Source: Ceratothoa steindachneri
Taxonomy: Eukaryota > Arthropoda > Malacostraca > Isopoda > Cymothoidae
Direction: 5' to 3'
Length of the DNA stretch: 64,000 nt
Assembly (NCBI GenBank): GCA_963969495.1
Contig: OZ018333.1
Coordinates: 93,321,207-93,385,206, forward strand
Shown: one piece after another, positions 52,004-63,088 of the stretch
Position numbering within the stretch: the first letter of the stretch is position 1
How the letters are laid out: each line of letters begins with the position of its first letter
Notes under the pieces: generated by a model
Databases searched by the model: none
What the model was told of the DNA's origin: nothing
Seen by the model: the letters and a program-made list of their open reading frames with translations, nothing else
Position numbers and translations under genes: made by a program

Positions 52004-53820
52004 AAGAACTTTGAGTTCTTCCCACTTTGGAAGAACTCCTTGACAATTCCATTGTAAAATGGAAGATATTATGTGTGACGATTAGATACCACTCTGGATA
52101 TCTTTTCTCTTTTGAGGCGGATAATGTATTTGAGGTTCTTCCCAAAGAGCTTGGGAGACGGAGAGCTGATTTTGAGGATCCTGCTTTTGCAGGGGGAGAG
52201 ATCCTAGATGGAGTAGTAACTGAGGTTTTTTTCGTGGGTTTTGGAGAACCGACCGAGGCCCTTGATTGTAATTCGGGCTCGCAACCTGGTGGAAAAGGAA
52301 GATCCAGAAGGGATTTTCGGCCGGTAGATCCGGATTCATGGGTCGAGGGTATTTTCGGTGTCTGAGGAGTTGGTCCAACCACCACAGTTGGTGATGTTGG
52401 AGTATCAACTGCTTCCATCGGATCTTGGTTTGAAGGGTGGGCGGGACAAACAGGTGATCTGAGCGAGGTGTGTGGAGCTGGGTGTATTTCTGCCATCGTT
52501 TGGATCAGGATGGGGCCTACGTCCTGTGAAGGGCGAGACGGACTTAAGGGCAGAGAATGTTCAACCATAGGGGAGGAGTCCATTGGAGATTCTCGGGGTT
52601 TGGCCGAGTCAGCTCCAGAGGCTGCCCGCTTATTGGTGGTCGATGACCCAGGTGAGGAATCCTTTCTCTTACCACTGGGCTATGAGTCTCGTGGCCGGGT
52701 GGATGAACCTTCACTGGTCGATGTTGAGGATTCTTTCAAATAGCGCCTGATGTCTTCAAGCGTCTCACCCTGAGCGTCTCTCCCAGCTAGAGCTGCTGGA
52801 GAGAGGGGGGCTACATTAATTATCTCGGTATGAGAGCGATGCTTCGACTGCATATTCTGAATATTTTTGACGCTGCGAGTAGATCTAGGGTGAAGTGCTT
52901 CAGGCTGGTCAGAACTCGCGTGTGATGGTCGGTTTCGTCCAGCATCACGTAAGAAGAGCCGGCCGAGTGGCGAGGTTTGTGCTCGGGCACGCTGGTGGGC
53001 CTCTCTTATATCTAGACGTAGGGAGTGGCGCAAAGCGAGAACTTCCTTTTCATATAAAAATATAGAGCAAAGTTTCGACGCAGCACTGTAGGTACCTCCA
53101 CAGTTGGCACAGTGGGGCGGTTTGGTGCATTCGGGGCCATGGTAGTCAGAGCTACAATTCACGCAGGAGCAAGGGTGCCGACAAGCTTGGCCAACATGTC
53201 CAAATTGATTGCAATTGAAACAGCGTCTGGGTAGTTCGATGTAGGGACTTACCAGAACACGAAGGTACCCAGCTTTAATATACTGCGGCAGTTCTTGTCG
53301 TTCAAATGTTAAAATCAGTGTGGCAGTTGGGACTTTAGTGGACCCTAATGTTTTAGTTACCCTGTGTACGTGTGTGACACGTTGGGTACTGAGCTTACTC
53401 TGAAGGCGGGTGGGGTCGTAGTCCTTTAGTTCGTTTGAACGGACGACACCTTTGACGAAATTCAGACACGGATGGGGTGAGACAGTTATTGGAATTTCAG
53501 CTATCGAAGATAGATTTCGCACAAGGTTGTGTTGAGAGTGGGATGACACCTCGACTACGACATCACCACTTCCTCTTGACTACATCCGGCAGGGTTCACC
53601 ACAGCGGGACTCAAAAGATTCATTGATGTCAAACAACGACTTTTGCAAGTGGGATGTCGGATGATGAATTCATGACAAGAAATCGAGGATAATCAAGATC
53701 TGGGTCTACTTCGTTGGAATAGGGGTCCAACGAGCGAGGAAAGGCTGAAAGGGAAGCTAAGGAACGTTTGGCATGAGAACCCTTACGAGAAGGGGAGGTT
53801 TTGGGTTTATGGCTAGCCAT
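51960..53820 (-). pseudogene. Family C ORF1 (gag-like, zinc knuckles)
   Basis: Starts at ATG 53820 (MASHKPKTSPSRKGSHAKRS). Main open part 53549-52680 carries PHPCLNFVKGVVRSNELKDY, ATLILTFERQELPQYIKAGY, and three clusters RRCFNCNQFGHVGQACRHPC, CVNCSSDYHGPEC and CANCGGTYSAASKLC, followed by FLYEKEVLALRHSLRLDIRE. C-terminal tail (52583-51960) is proline/serine-rich. Two frame changes (about 53600 and 52680). Related to family B ORF1 in the knuckle region. Confidence 0.85.
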
Positions 53821-54411
53821 TGCAAAAAGAAAAAAACTTCGCATTCTCCCTCGGGGCTCGCCACCATGGAGGCCTACAAGGGCCCGGCACTACTGCAACT
53901 ATACAATCAGTTACGTCCGGTATGTCCTCTTGGAGAATGGATATGGATCCACCACACCATCTTTATAACCCTAAGAGGCTGCCCGAGTTCTCCTACGCAT
54001 GGAGAAAAGGGGCCAACGATGGGTTTCTCCTTGGGCATTCGGTAGACGAAGGCGGTGGAGATGCCCAGCCTCTTTCACCTTCATGAAAGAACAATTCAGA
54101 ACCAATCCATTAAACGAGCAGAGGTCGGGTATTGATATGGACCACTAGATAGGTGAAGGAAGAGGGGAAAATAAAGGGCAGTGGAAGAGAGTAATAGAGG
54201 AGGAAAGAAAGAGGGGTATGTTAAAAGTCTTGTTGGCAGCACCATGGGTCCCCTAGGGGGCCCAGGGCTGACCCCCCTCGCCACAAGAAAGCCAGAGCCT
54301 CTCTGGGAACAACCCCTGAAGAAAAGATCCCAGAGAGCGAGGGGGACTTACCATGTTAAGTTATGGTAAGAATTCAAAGGTGATTGCCAGCTGTCATTAG
54401 GACTCTAGTAT

Positions 54412-54742
54412 GGTAAACATGAAGATCGGCAGCGCGCTTAGAAGTGTATTTTTTTTTGGCATGTATGTTTCATTCGCCCTCGCATGTTCATGCAGGTTTG
54501 GTGAAATAAAAAAATGTTTGAACATTATTCTATAAACAATTATGATTATATACTGGGTGGCTGTGCCCCCCAGATCCCCCTCAATTGATTGAAACTCAAG
54601 ATCATCATAGGGGGGTCCCCCTGCAGTGATAAACCCCCCATGAATAGTCCCCTTGAATTTACTCCAAAAAGGTGAAACATATTGGAACAGGGACGATATA
54701 TTTTGCAGACCATCATTCGCGTAGCCAATCTTCATGTTTACC
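54412..54742. mobile_element. Merlin-type MITE, 331 bp
   Basis: Inverted ends GGTAAACATGAAGAT.GGC; 8-bp flanks TCTAGTAT (54404-54411) and TCTAGTTT (54743-54750) differ at one base. The interior has the GGGGGGCTGTGCCCCCC-like hairpin and GATTATATACTGG shared with 55915-57228. It sits directly against the right inverted repeat of LINE C. Confidence 0.82.
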
Positions 54743-54949
54743 TCTAGTTTTTTTTTAATATTAGGAATATTACCAGTTTATTTAAAAATACCGGGGAGGT
54801 GCAACCCCTCACAATTAAAGTGGGATATAGGAGGCAAAGCCCACCCATTTCAAAATTACCTTAAAAATAATACATAATACAATATGATGCGATTGCAATA
54901 GCCTAACAAAAAAATAAAAAGCACTTTGAGGGAATTTGCCCAAGGAAAA

Positions 54950-55800
54950 ACATTTTCTCCATTAAAAAACAGTTGGGTAAAGTTGCTCAGCTGCTATATT
55001 TATTGATTATTCGTATAATGCGTTTAGTTATTCTCACAACATTTCACAAAAATAATGAGAAAAACAAGGCAGCTATCAGGCTGGATCCTAAAAACCTTCG
55101 GCTCAAGAACTGAATCGTGTATGGTAACTCTATGGAAAGCTTTAGTGTTACCCCATCTGGAATGCCGCTGTCAATTATGGTTGCCTAACAAAATTACAGA
55201 AATGGCTGAACTGGAAGGCCCACAGCGAACATTCACAAGCAAGAACCAGGAAATAAAACACCTTAGCTACTGGGAAAGACTTGAAAGGCTGCACTTGTAC
55301 TCACTGCAGTGGCGCAGAGAGGGGTACATCTATACCTGGAAGATTTTAGAAAACAGGGTCCCTAATGTCAACATCACTGCAAAGACAAACCCAAGAAGAG
55401 GAAGGCTGTTATGTGAGGACTACCCCAGGAACATCTCATAGAATTAAAACCTTGACACACCATAATTTCACCTACAGTGGAACACGACTCTTCAACTGCA
55501 TCCCGGGAAATCTCAGGAACCTGAGTCGTATATCACCTGACACCTTCAAATACCACCTGGATGCATGGTTGGACAAGATTCCAGACTGACTAACCATGCC
55601 AGGATACCCAAGCTCTAACTCCAACAGCCTACTACAATGGACCATGGAGGGAAGAGAGCTGGCTGGCCTCAGTAGAGATCCATCTCAGTTGTGTCAATAA
55701 TAGACGAAATACCACTTCAAGATGTGTTTGGTTACTGGAAGCCAGTTTTGAGCCAGGCTGAGTTACTATATAGGGCTGCTATGCCCACCCCCTCACCCGC
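54950..55800 (+). mobile_element. CR1/L2-like LINE 3' fragment (F)
   Basis: Plus-strand C-terminal RT region in two frames: MVTLWKALVLPHLECRCQLW (55118), IKHLSYWERLERLHLYSLQW (55250), TYSGTRLFNCIPGNLRNLSR (55470), FKYHLDAWLDKIPD (55545-55587). No RT core, so heavily 5'-truncated. The shift falls between 55365 and 55441. Confidence 0.82.
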
Positions 55801-56245
55801 TCTCAGGGACAAGTAGCCAAGCAGCTTATCTTCAATTTTACCATTGTTTTATAACACATATATTATACCAAAATTCAAGAGCAAGCATTTTCCAAAATTT
55901 GACCAAGTTTTTAAGGTAAATATGTAGATTAGCGGCCCGGCCGGAAAAAAAATTTGTGTGTAAATATTATCGTTCACTCGTGTCGGAATATTCATGCGCG
56001 TTTGAGTCCTTTTCGAATTATTATTCTATAAACAATTAGGATTATATACTGGGGGCTGTGCCCCCCAGAACCCCCCAATTTAATGAAACTCAGGATTATC
56101 GTAGTGTAGTCTCCCCATTGTGTTTACCCCCACACGAGCCGTCAACTTAAATGTACTCCAAAAACGTGAAACATTTTGGAACACGGACAAAATAGTACGT
56201 GCCATCGTTCGCGCCGATAATCTACATATGTACCGCCAGACGCGT

Positions 56246-56410
56246 TCAATATTCTGGGGTCACCTCTAATTGCCGGCCACAGATTTCGCATTCACTTTTA
56301 GTTCGCACTAAATGATGCACTTCCAAAAAGTTGTTTAATTTATCTCTAGCAGAAACTAGGCCTAATAGTTCCGCAATAGACGACGGACAAACTTGAAAAT
56401 TCGATTGCAT
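56246..56410 (-). pseudogene. Transposase N-terminal fragment inside Merlin MITE
   Basis: 54 codons from ATG 56410 to TGA 56246: MQSNFQVCPSSIAELLGLVS, then LVRTKSECEICGRQLE. Spacing of the C-x-x-C pair and the preceding NNFLEVHHLV parallel the zinc ribbon of the transposase remnant at 38082 (IGFLKKYGVV..SKLCPTCG). Suggests the element arose by internal deletion of an autonomous Merlin. Too short to be active. Confidence 0.65.
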
Positions 56411-56639
56411 TTTGAAACTGCGGAGAAGACGTGCGATTGAGAATTTTCAAACTGCGTAAAAGGGGAATGTTTGACACCCAAACTGCTAAAAAACAAGTAG
56501 TTCCTTGAAATGATCTAGCTAATTACATTTAATTGTATAAAAGAAGGTAATAAAAAGAGTAAAATGGGGAAAAATATATTGAAAAATAAAAATGACTCCG
56601 AATGGGGATAATAAAAAGCTATTAAGTATGAAAAAAAAT

Positions 56640-57125
56640 TGAAATTAAGCATTTCTGACGTCATACCCCCCACCCCCCATTATAATTTGCAAAACGATTA
56701 AAGACGCTGACATGATGTAGTTAAAGCATTCCCCTCTGTAAACGTCAGAACATTATAACAATTAGGATTATATACTGGGGGGCTGTGCCCCCCAGACCCC
56801 CCCCCAAAATTTAATGAAACTCAGGATCATCGTAGTGTGGCCCCCCCCCCTTTTGCTTACCCCCACACGAGCTGTCCCCTTAAAAATGAAATCGAGCATT
56901 TCTGACGTCATACCCCCCACCCCCACCCCCTATTATAATTTGCAAAACGATTAAAGACGCTGACATGATGTAGTTAAAGCATTCACCTCTGTAAACGTCA
57001 GAACATTATAACAATTAGGATTATATACTGGGGGGCTGTGCCCCCCAGACCCCCCCCAATTTAATGAAACTCAGGATCATCGTAGTGTGGTCTCCCCCTT
57101 GTGCTTACCCCAACACGAGCCGTCC
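56640..57125. repeat. Tandem duplication inside Merlin MITE
   Basis: Unit of about 245 bp starting GCATTTCTGACGTCATACCC (56650) is repeated at 56893 with few changes, including AAACGATTAAAGACGCTGAC and GGATTATATACTGGGG. Confidence 0.85.
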
Positions 57126-57286
57126 CCTTAAATGTACTCCAAAAACGTGAAACATTTTGGAACACGTACGAAAAAACTACGGTTTATCGGCCGGGATCGG
57201 CCGGGCCGATAATCTACATATTTACCCCGTTTTTAATTTAGAAGGGAGGCATTTTTATTATTTCCTCAGAATCCGGAGTGTTTTTA

Positions 57287-57480
57287 AAGCTGACAGTATT
57301 TACTAGGGAGTTTACCACCGTGGCTAGGCGTCACGGTTGTAACGGGTAGGTGAAGCTCGTAACCATGGCAGGCAGTCCACCTAATAACTGCGATTTCAAA
57401 ACCCAATGATGAGGCGGGTCTCAAAGGCTGAATAACTGTAACAAGATGTATACAGATGTAGGGTGCGCGTTTGCGACGGC
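57287..57480 (+). repeat. Dispersed SINE-like repeat, copy 1
   Basis: Contains CTGACAGTATTTACTAGGGA followed by TTTACCACCGTG, matching the inverted copy at 60880-60920. No tRNA-like head recognised here. Confidence 0.5.
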
Positions 57481-57489
57481 AGCGCAATG

Positions 57490-57924
57490 TCGTTAATTTA
57501 TATTTAGGCTTCGGTCTATTTAAATGAATCCTTCTTTTTTTCCGATCCTTTGTAGTATGATATACATTGGGGGAGGAGTTAAAGGGGGAGGAAAATCATC
57601 TGATCATTCGTTATGTTTTTATGAGGAGATTAGGTTTGGACAATGGAAAATTTATAGAGTTAAGGGTTTATTTGTATGTTAGGTTCTTGCCTACCATAGG
57701 ATTGAACTAGGTAAGAATGAGCTAAGAGCAATTAGTTGAAAAATTAATTGATTAGCAGATAAAAGTGACATATACACAAAGTTGGAGAGAAATGGTTAAT
57801 CGTTAAATAAGTGTTATTTTTTTTGTTTGTAATTTCATTTTAAGTGGTATGAAATGCATGGTTAAGATTTTAAAACCTTAATCACATAGAAAACAAACTT
57901 AATTGTTGTTATATCAGCACATTT

Positions 57925-57925
<1 letters not shown>
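57490..57925. other. No gene recognised
   Basis: AT-rich sequence leading into a (TA)n tract; nothing supported. Confidence 0.35.

Positions 57926-57927
<2 letters not shown>

Positions 57928-57997
<70 letters not shown>
57928..57997. repeat. (TA)n microsatellite
   Basis: About 35 uninterrupted TA repeats. Similar tracts lie at 59575-59618 (followed by GT repeats), 60510-60574, 63103-63165 (preceded by CA repeats) and 63319-63394. Confidence 0.97.
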
Positions 57998-58000
<3 letters not shown>

Positions 58001-58352
58001 AATTTTGTTGAAGTCCATTGTGTATTTTGCCTTAATTAATTTCCTTTGGCAACTTTCTCTTCTTCTAACTATTTTTTATTCCATCTTGTAGATGGTGGAT
58101 GATTTGTCCAGTATTCATCTATTTTTAAATGAATGTGTTTGGTAAAAACCAAACTAAATTGTCAAGCTTCCGATCTTATTCGATCATCTTCGGAGCGTCT
58201 TGAAATGTTCTTGCCTCCTTTACGGATGTAATGAGTGGAGTGAGGATCTGGCAGAGTGAAAGAAATGATTTTTAAGGGGTATTTATTCCGCCCTGGTTAA
58301 ACGTAACGTTAGAGGAAATGGGACACTCCTGTGCGTGGAATGTTAAAATAGT

Positions 58353-59562
58353 TTAATGTGCGATTCCAGCTTGACTGTTGATGGCAGGCTTATCTTCATT
58401 TATTAATATGGCTTCTAAGATGTTTGGCCTCGCTTTATTGACCTCTTTTCTTTTAATAATGGTGTTATCAACGAGCATATAACTCGTTAGGTTAATATTA
58501 TGGGCACTCTCCATATGATTCTTAGGCCCTCTGCTTGGTAGATGCATAGTTGAATGTCTCGGAATTGCAGTGGTTGTCATGCCAATATATTTTGACATAT
58601 TATAAAGCTTACAGTCTTTATTGGGACAGATGAACTCGTAAACTATGTTGGTTGACTTGAGATTCGAGGAGTTTCGGCAAGTATTGTTTTTCATCAGGAG
58701 ATTGCTGGCTTTTGTTGTTTTATAATAAATAATGGGTTTGATTTTATCCGTTTGATTTTTAACCTTGATGTTATGGTTAATAATCTCCTTGATGTTTTTT
58801 TCATCTATTTTATAGGCCATGGACGTCTGGTTTCTGTAATACACTTTGATGTTATTGACTTCTCCCTGATTACTTTCAGTTTTATCCGCATGTTTGTAAT
58901 GGTTATTTAAAAATTATTTGAGTTGTTTGTCAATCATGCTGTTTAAGAAACCATTATTCACGAGTATTTGTTTTACTCCTGCAATCTCTTGGTAGAAAAG
59001 TTCCCACGTAGAGCAGCATTTATAAGCTCGGTGGATGTATGAGCCCATTACGCTTATTTTATACCTTTCAAAGCGTTCACTCTCTGCATTGAGACATCTT
59101 CGCATGTCCGTACTTTTCTTATGTACTTTAGTGATGTAGCTGCCATTCATGTTTTGAACCTCAACGTCTAAGAAAAGGAGTTTATTGCCCGTGCTCAATT
59201 CATAAGTGAATTTTAGCACAGAGTTCTCCTCAAACTATTGCTTGATGTTTATTAGATGTTCTTCGTTTTGGACGTTCATGTAGATTGCATCTACGTATCG
59301 GCAATATGTGTGTGGCTTATTTTCCATGATGTCCAATAATCTCCCCTCAAGTTGACCCATGTAATAGTTGGCGAAGGTCGGCCCTAAGGGTAACCCCATA
59401 GCCACTCCATCCACTTTCGTGTATAGATTACCATCCGGTGTCTTGAACGGCGCCTCTGATGTGCATGAACGTAATATGTTTCTTAAGATGTTTTGGTCAA
59501 GATTTGGAGGAGACATTGTAGGATGGTGGTACACGTTTTTTATAATGATGTCGATGGTCTGA
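58353..59562 (-). pseudogene. Penelope-like element: RT and GIY-YIG endonuclease
   Basis: One continuous minus-strand frame with two in-frame stops (59232-59234 TAG; TAA near 58913). RT part: PFKTPDGNLYTKVDGVAMGL, PLGPTFANYYMGQLEGRLLD, then the catalytic box CRYVDAIYM where the second aspartate of the usual YxDD is alanine. Thumb: SVLKFTYELSTGNKLLFLDV and KSTDMRRCLNAESERF. C-terminal GIY-YIG domain with zinc-like CPNKDC, then MSKYIGMTTTAIPRHSTMHL. The 5' part of RT is cut off at a (TA)n tract. Known family biology: telomere-like or target-primed insertion using GIY-YIG nuclease. Inactive here. Confidence 0.9.
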
Positions 59563-59573
59563 GAGATACGTAG

Positions 59574-59635
<62 letters not shown>

Positions 59636-59948
59636 GGCGTTGTAGCTAACTAAGCTTTTCATCAAGATCTCGGATGGAGATCTCACAGTCACGAGAAGAT
59701 AAAGCATAAGCAAGCCTTTCTAAGACAAACCCCCCAAAAATGTCCATCAATCAGCTATTTTAATTGTTATCCCTGCTTTCGAAGAGAATGGAAAATTTGC
59801 TTTTATCCATTCTAGTTCGGCCTTATGAATCAAGAATTATATATAAGAACAGACTCCCTCAGTACTTGTCTCACTAACTACAGGTTCTCTCACTATCATT
59901 CTCTAGCAGAAATCCATGCTGGCTGGCCCGATATACGGGCAAAGGATG

Positions 59949-60342
59949 ATCTTTGGCATAGGTGGGCGCGATAACCGATAAATCGATAAATCCAAAATTA
60001 TAATACAATATTGATTATTGACGAAATATAGCGTTATTTGATTTAAAACACAATAGTAAAAATATTTGAATACTGTTTCTTAGTTTCTTACCTGGTGAGG
60101 CTCTCCTTCATCTCCTCATAAGTTTTGAGGATCCTCCTCACAGCTCGGACCTACATATTTCTGCCTCCAAGGCACGCGCAACTCGCCCCTGTGCTAAACT
60201 GGAACCAAAAACTGAACTGAAATTATCGATTATCGCTAGTTTGGAACCAAAAGTATCGGCGATACCGATTAATCGATAACGCGAAAAATGTATCGGATAA
60301 CCCGATATCGTTATCGCGATAACGCCCACCCATGATCTTTGG
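59949..60342. mobile_element. hAT-type MITE with perfect 8-bp TSD
   Basis: Element 59957-60334 (378 bp). Ends CATAGGTGGGCG and (reverse complement of the right end) CATGGGTGGGCG; flanks ATCTTTGG at 59949-59956 and 60335-60342 are identical. Subterminal regions are unusually rich in ATCGATAA/TTATCGAT words, giving an internal palindromic character. No ORF. End type CA...TG with 8-bp duplication fits hAT. Confidence 0.92.
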
Positions 60343-60504
60343 GTTGTTACATGTTATAGTCTTTCAGGTGAAATTATTAATTTGAGTTATTTTTCCAACT
60401 TCAAAAGAAATCGGGAACCACATATTTAAGCTAACAACAGGTTCTCGGGATCAATGAAATTCCAAGAATAGTTTCTTACGAACCCGTGCCAACAGGCTAA
60501 ATCC

Positions 60505-60577
<73 letters not shown>

Positions 60578-60599
60578 CACATTGTTAATTGGAATCGGA

Positions 60600-60785
60600 T
60601 CATATTGTATTATATATCATTTATTTGGGATTTTTTTTTCTGAATTAAAATATGATATGGACATTTTATATTAATCAATATTAAATAAAATGTGATTGAT
60701 TTAAATAAGTTTCTGAAGTCAAGAAACATTAGAGCACATAACGATGACTGGAATCGCCATTGAGTTAGAACCTAATGTTATGCTT
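60600..60785 (+). repeat. Dispersed repeat shared with 46630-47310
   Basis: TTTTTTTCTGAATTAAAATA, ATATGGACATTTTATATTAA, GTGATTGATTTAAATA and AACCTAATGTTATGCTTTCG match parts of 46630-47015 and 47275-47310 in the same order. Element type unknown. Confidence 0.6.
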
Positions 60786-60879
60786 TCGAATTGTTAAAGT
60801 TAAAGTTTATGGTTTCAGCCGTTCCCCAAGCTATGCTGCTTCCCAGGGCAAGCCCCAACTCCCCGCCCCCCATGATGCC

Positions 60880-61003
60880 AATTCACGGTGGTAACCTCCC
60901 TAGTAAACAGTGTCAGATTAAAAAGAATTATGACAGAGATTCGAACTGCCAACCCAGCGATTGCCAGGTAAGCGCGCTAACCACTATACCAGCGGAGATA
61001 GGG
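60880..61003 (-). repeat. tRNA-derived SINE-like repeat, copy 2
   Basis: Minus strand shows an A-box-like TGGTATAGTGGTTAGCGC (from about 60991) and a B-box GTTCGAATC (about 60940), with spacing of a tRNA, followed by CTGACACTGTTTACTAGGGA shared with copy 1. The acceptor stem does not pair, so it is a decayed SINE head or tRNA pseudogene and not a functional tRNA. Confidence 0.6.
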
Positions 61004-61169
61004 TGCCCTTCCCCCACCATTCAAGGAGGTATGGGGGTGAATCACCCATTTCGAAAAAATCACTTTAGGGCTCGAATTCGAATGCGGCCCAGGCGTTGTT
61101 AGGGTGCTCCAATGTTCATTGTTTTTAGGCAGTGCTCCGCCCCGAATGGGAGGGGGGTGGGGGTATAAG

Positions 61170-63088
61170 TGGGCTCATACAATTTTATTAAAATATATTT
61201 AGCACTCACTGTTATTAAAGGGATACCATATTCATTTTTTCAACTTTTCATTAGGTTAGATTATCATATATAAAATTAAAGCTCCTTAAAAGCCTTTTTA
61301 GTCCTGGAAAAATAATAATAACCTATGGCGCCGTTTTTGAGGTACATGTGGTTCTTTCAGAACCCCTCTCCTTTGAAACTTGATATCATATAAATGGCAA
61401 TAGAATTAATATAAATTTAGCTTTCGAACTCAATTCATGAGCAAAAGATGCACATATGATTTAGTTATTATTTGAAATCAGTTTTCTTTAGTTCCATTAA
61501 AATCTGTGTTAATGGTGGACTAAAACATATTTTTTCGGACAAGGTCAACTATAGGTTTTGTTCTCAGATAGAAAGGGGGTGTTAGGTAAATAGTAGGGGT
61601 GTTGTGAATGCCCTGGAATTTAGTTCAATCTATATTCGAATGATGCTAAAAATATAAACTATTCTTATGTCCTGTTTTATTTTAGCAAATATTTAAAATT
61701 GCATGGCAGAGTTTTGCGTTTTGCTCACAAATCAACTTTAAAATTCTACAGAGAATTTCCCCGAATCTATAAAATTTTGAATTATAATAATATTCACTAT
61801 GTTATAGTCATGCTGCTAAAACAAAATATATAATATAAAAAAGTGGAGAAAATTTGCAATAAAATGATATAAAAATTAATGGTGTCGTTTTGTTCGTTTT
61901 CACAAATTAACTTTATATATGTAAGAAAAGTTTTCCACGAATGTATACAATTTTGCATTATCTTAATTTCATTATATTCTAGTCATGTTGCTAAAAAAAT
62001 AATTCTACCATAAAAAGTGCATAAAATTTGCAATAAAATGATATACAAAACCAAAAAATGCGAATTTTGAACGAAAGGTTTTTCAAACGACTAATGAAAA
62101 AATGTGCTACCCTCTTAATACTATAATTACAGTATGAATGCTCTTATTTTTATCTGCCTCTAATTAGGATGATGTCATAGTGAAGACATATTTTAAAAGC
62201 TAATTATTCTTTGAAAACACATCCGAGACATATTTTCAACCGAAATTTTTTCGTAACCTTTTCTTCCATTTCTCTCGATTTTTTATTTGGCAATTTTGAG
62301 TAGTGAGTAATGTTGGGTATGGAATGTATTTTCTACCCCTAATAAAAGAGGTTCACAATGACCTTAATCGTACCTTGAATTTTTACTTAGTATTTTTTTC
62401 TAATTTTAGCTTCACTAATAAGAGAATGCGCGTTGTTATATATTAATATCTTCGTTATAGATATATCCATCAGCGTCACATTTGGTAAATGTTAATTTAA
62501 CTACGCCGCAGAACGTTATGGACATGAAATTGTTAGTTTTTAGATATTTTATTTAAATGTTTAGGGCTGCCATTTTGTATAATTCAAAGTTTCGCGAGTA
62601 AACAAAAACTACAACAGCACGGAGCTGATATAGACTGCACGCGCCAAAGGTTTAGGCACGATTATTGCTTCTTCCAATATTGTAGTTCATATGTCCAATT
62701 CCTTTCTTCTTTTTTATCAGTCGTTAGCAAAATCGAGGTTGAATCACATTTAGACGAAATTGAGTTCAAACTCTGTTTTGTTGCATTTCGCCTTACAATC
62801 GCCCCAAAAGAAAAACAGATTTGAACAAAGCACAGAAAATGCTACAAGTAATACAAAATAAATTAGCGGACTTTTAATTTATAGAGTATAAAATGTCATA
62901 GTTAAGGTGGGAAGTATTTTTACACCCTATTACCAGCATGTAAAAGCAAATTTGCAACAACTGGTCAAGCCAAATGCGAAGATTATGGAAAGATTGAACA
63001 AAAGTGACCAATTTCTCACTATGCGTTGACACATTGTCAGTAGTCAGTGTTTTAGTTATCTCTCAAAAGTTGTTGTTTACACACACAA

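Larger units (their letters stand above)
48190..54345 (-). mobile_element. Nearly full-length family C LINE
   Basis: Minus-strand LINE with ORF1 (53820-51960) and ORF2 (52003-48264) in the same order and with the same domains as families A and B, but clearly a separate family. The 3' region has a small palindrome AATCCACTTGGATT (48217-48230). Damage is modest: a few shifts and stops, plus one CR1 tail inserted in the endonuclease. It is the best-preserved RNase H-bearing LINE here. Confidence 0.88.
48121..54409. repeat. 60-bp inverted repeats bracketing LINE C
   Basis: 48121-48180 and 54350-54409 are inverted copies over about 60 bp with five or six differences. Shared words include CCTAATGACAGCTGGCAATC and CTTTGAATTCTT. 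They enclose the whole family C LINE, about 6.2 kb. Both outer ends sit at a CTAGAG/CTCTAG word containing TA. Confidence 0.8.
55915..57228. mobile_element. Merlin-derived non-autonomous element, 1.3 kb
   Basis: Left end GGTAAATATGTAGATTAGCG and inverted right end GGTAAATATGTAGATTATCG (preceded by two extra G). Perfect 8-bp target-site duplication GTTTTTAA at 55907-55914 and 57229-57236. It contains three copies of a GC hairpin (CTGGGGGGC, TGT loop, GCCCCCCAG), a tandem duplication, and the 5' end of a transposase gene (56246-56410). End sequence and 8-bp duplication fit the Merlin superfamily, supported by the captured zinc-ribbon ORF. Confidence 0.85.

Noticed and set aside
54545..57045. 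Helitron 3' hairpin
   Set aside because: The GC hairpin is internal, repeated, not followed by CTRR and an A/T target, and the element has inverted ends with an 8-bp duplication.
57903..58091. Frame made of repeated IY residues, and similar ones at 63176-63584
   Set aside because: Translation of (TA)n microsatellites.
60927..60992. Functional tRNA gene on the minus strand
   Set aside because: A- and B-box-like words are present but acceptor and T stems do not pair; better explained as a SINE head.
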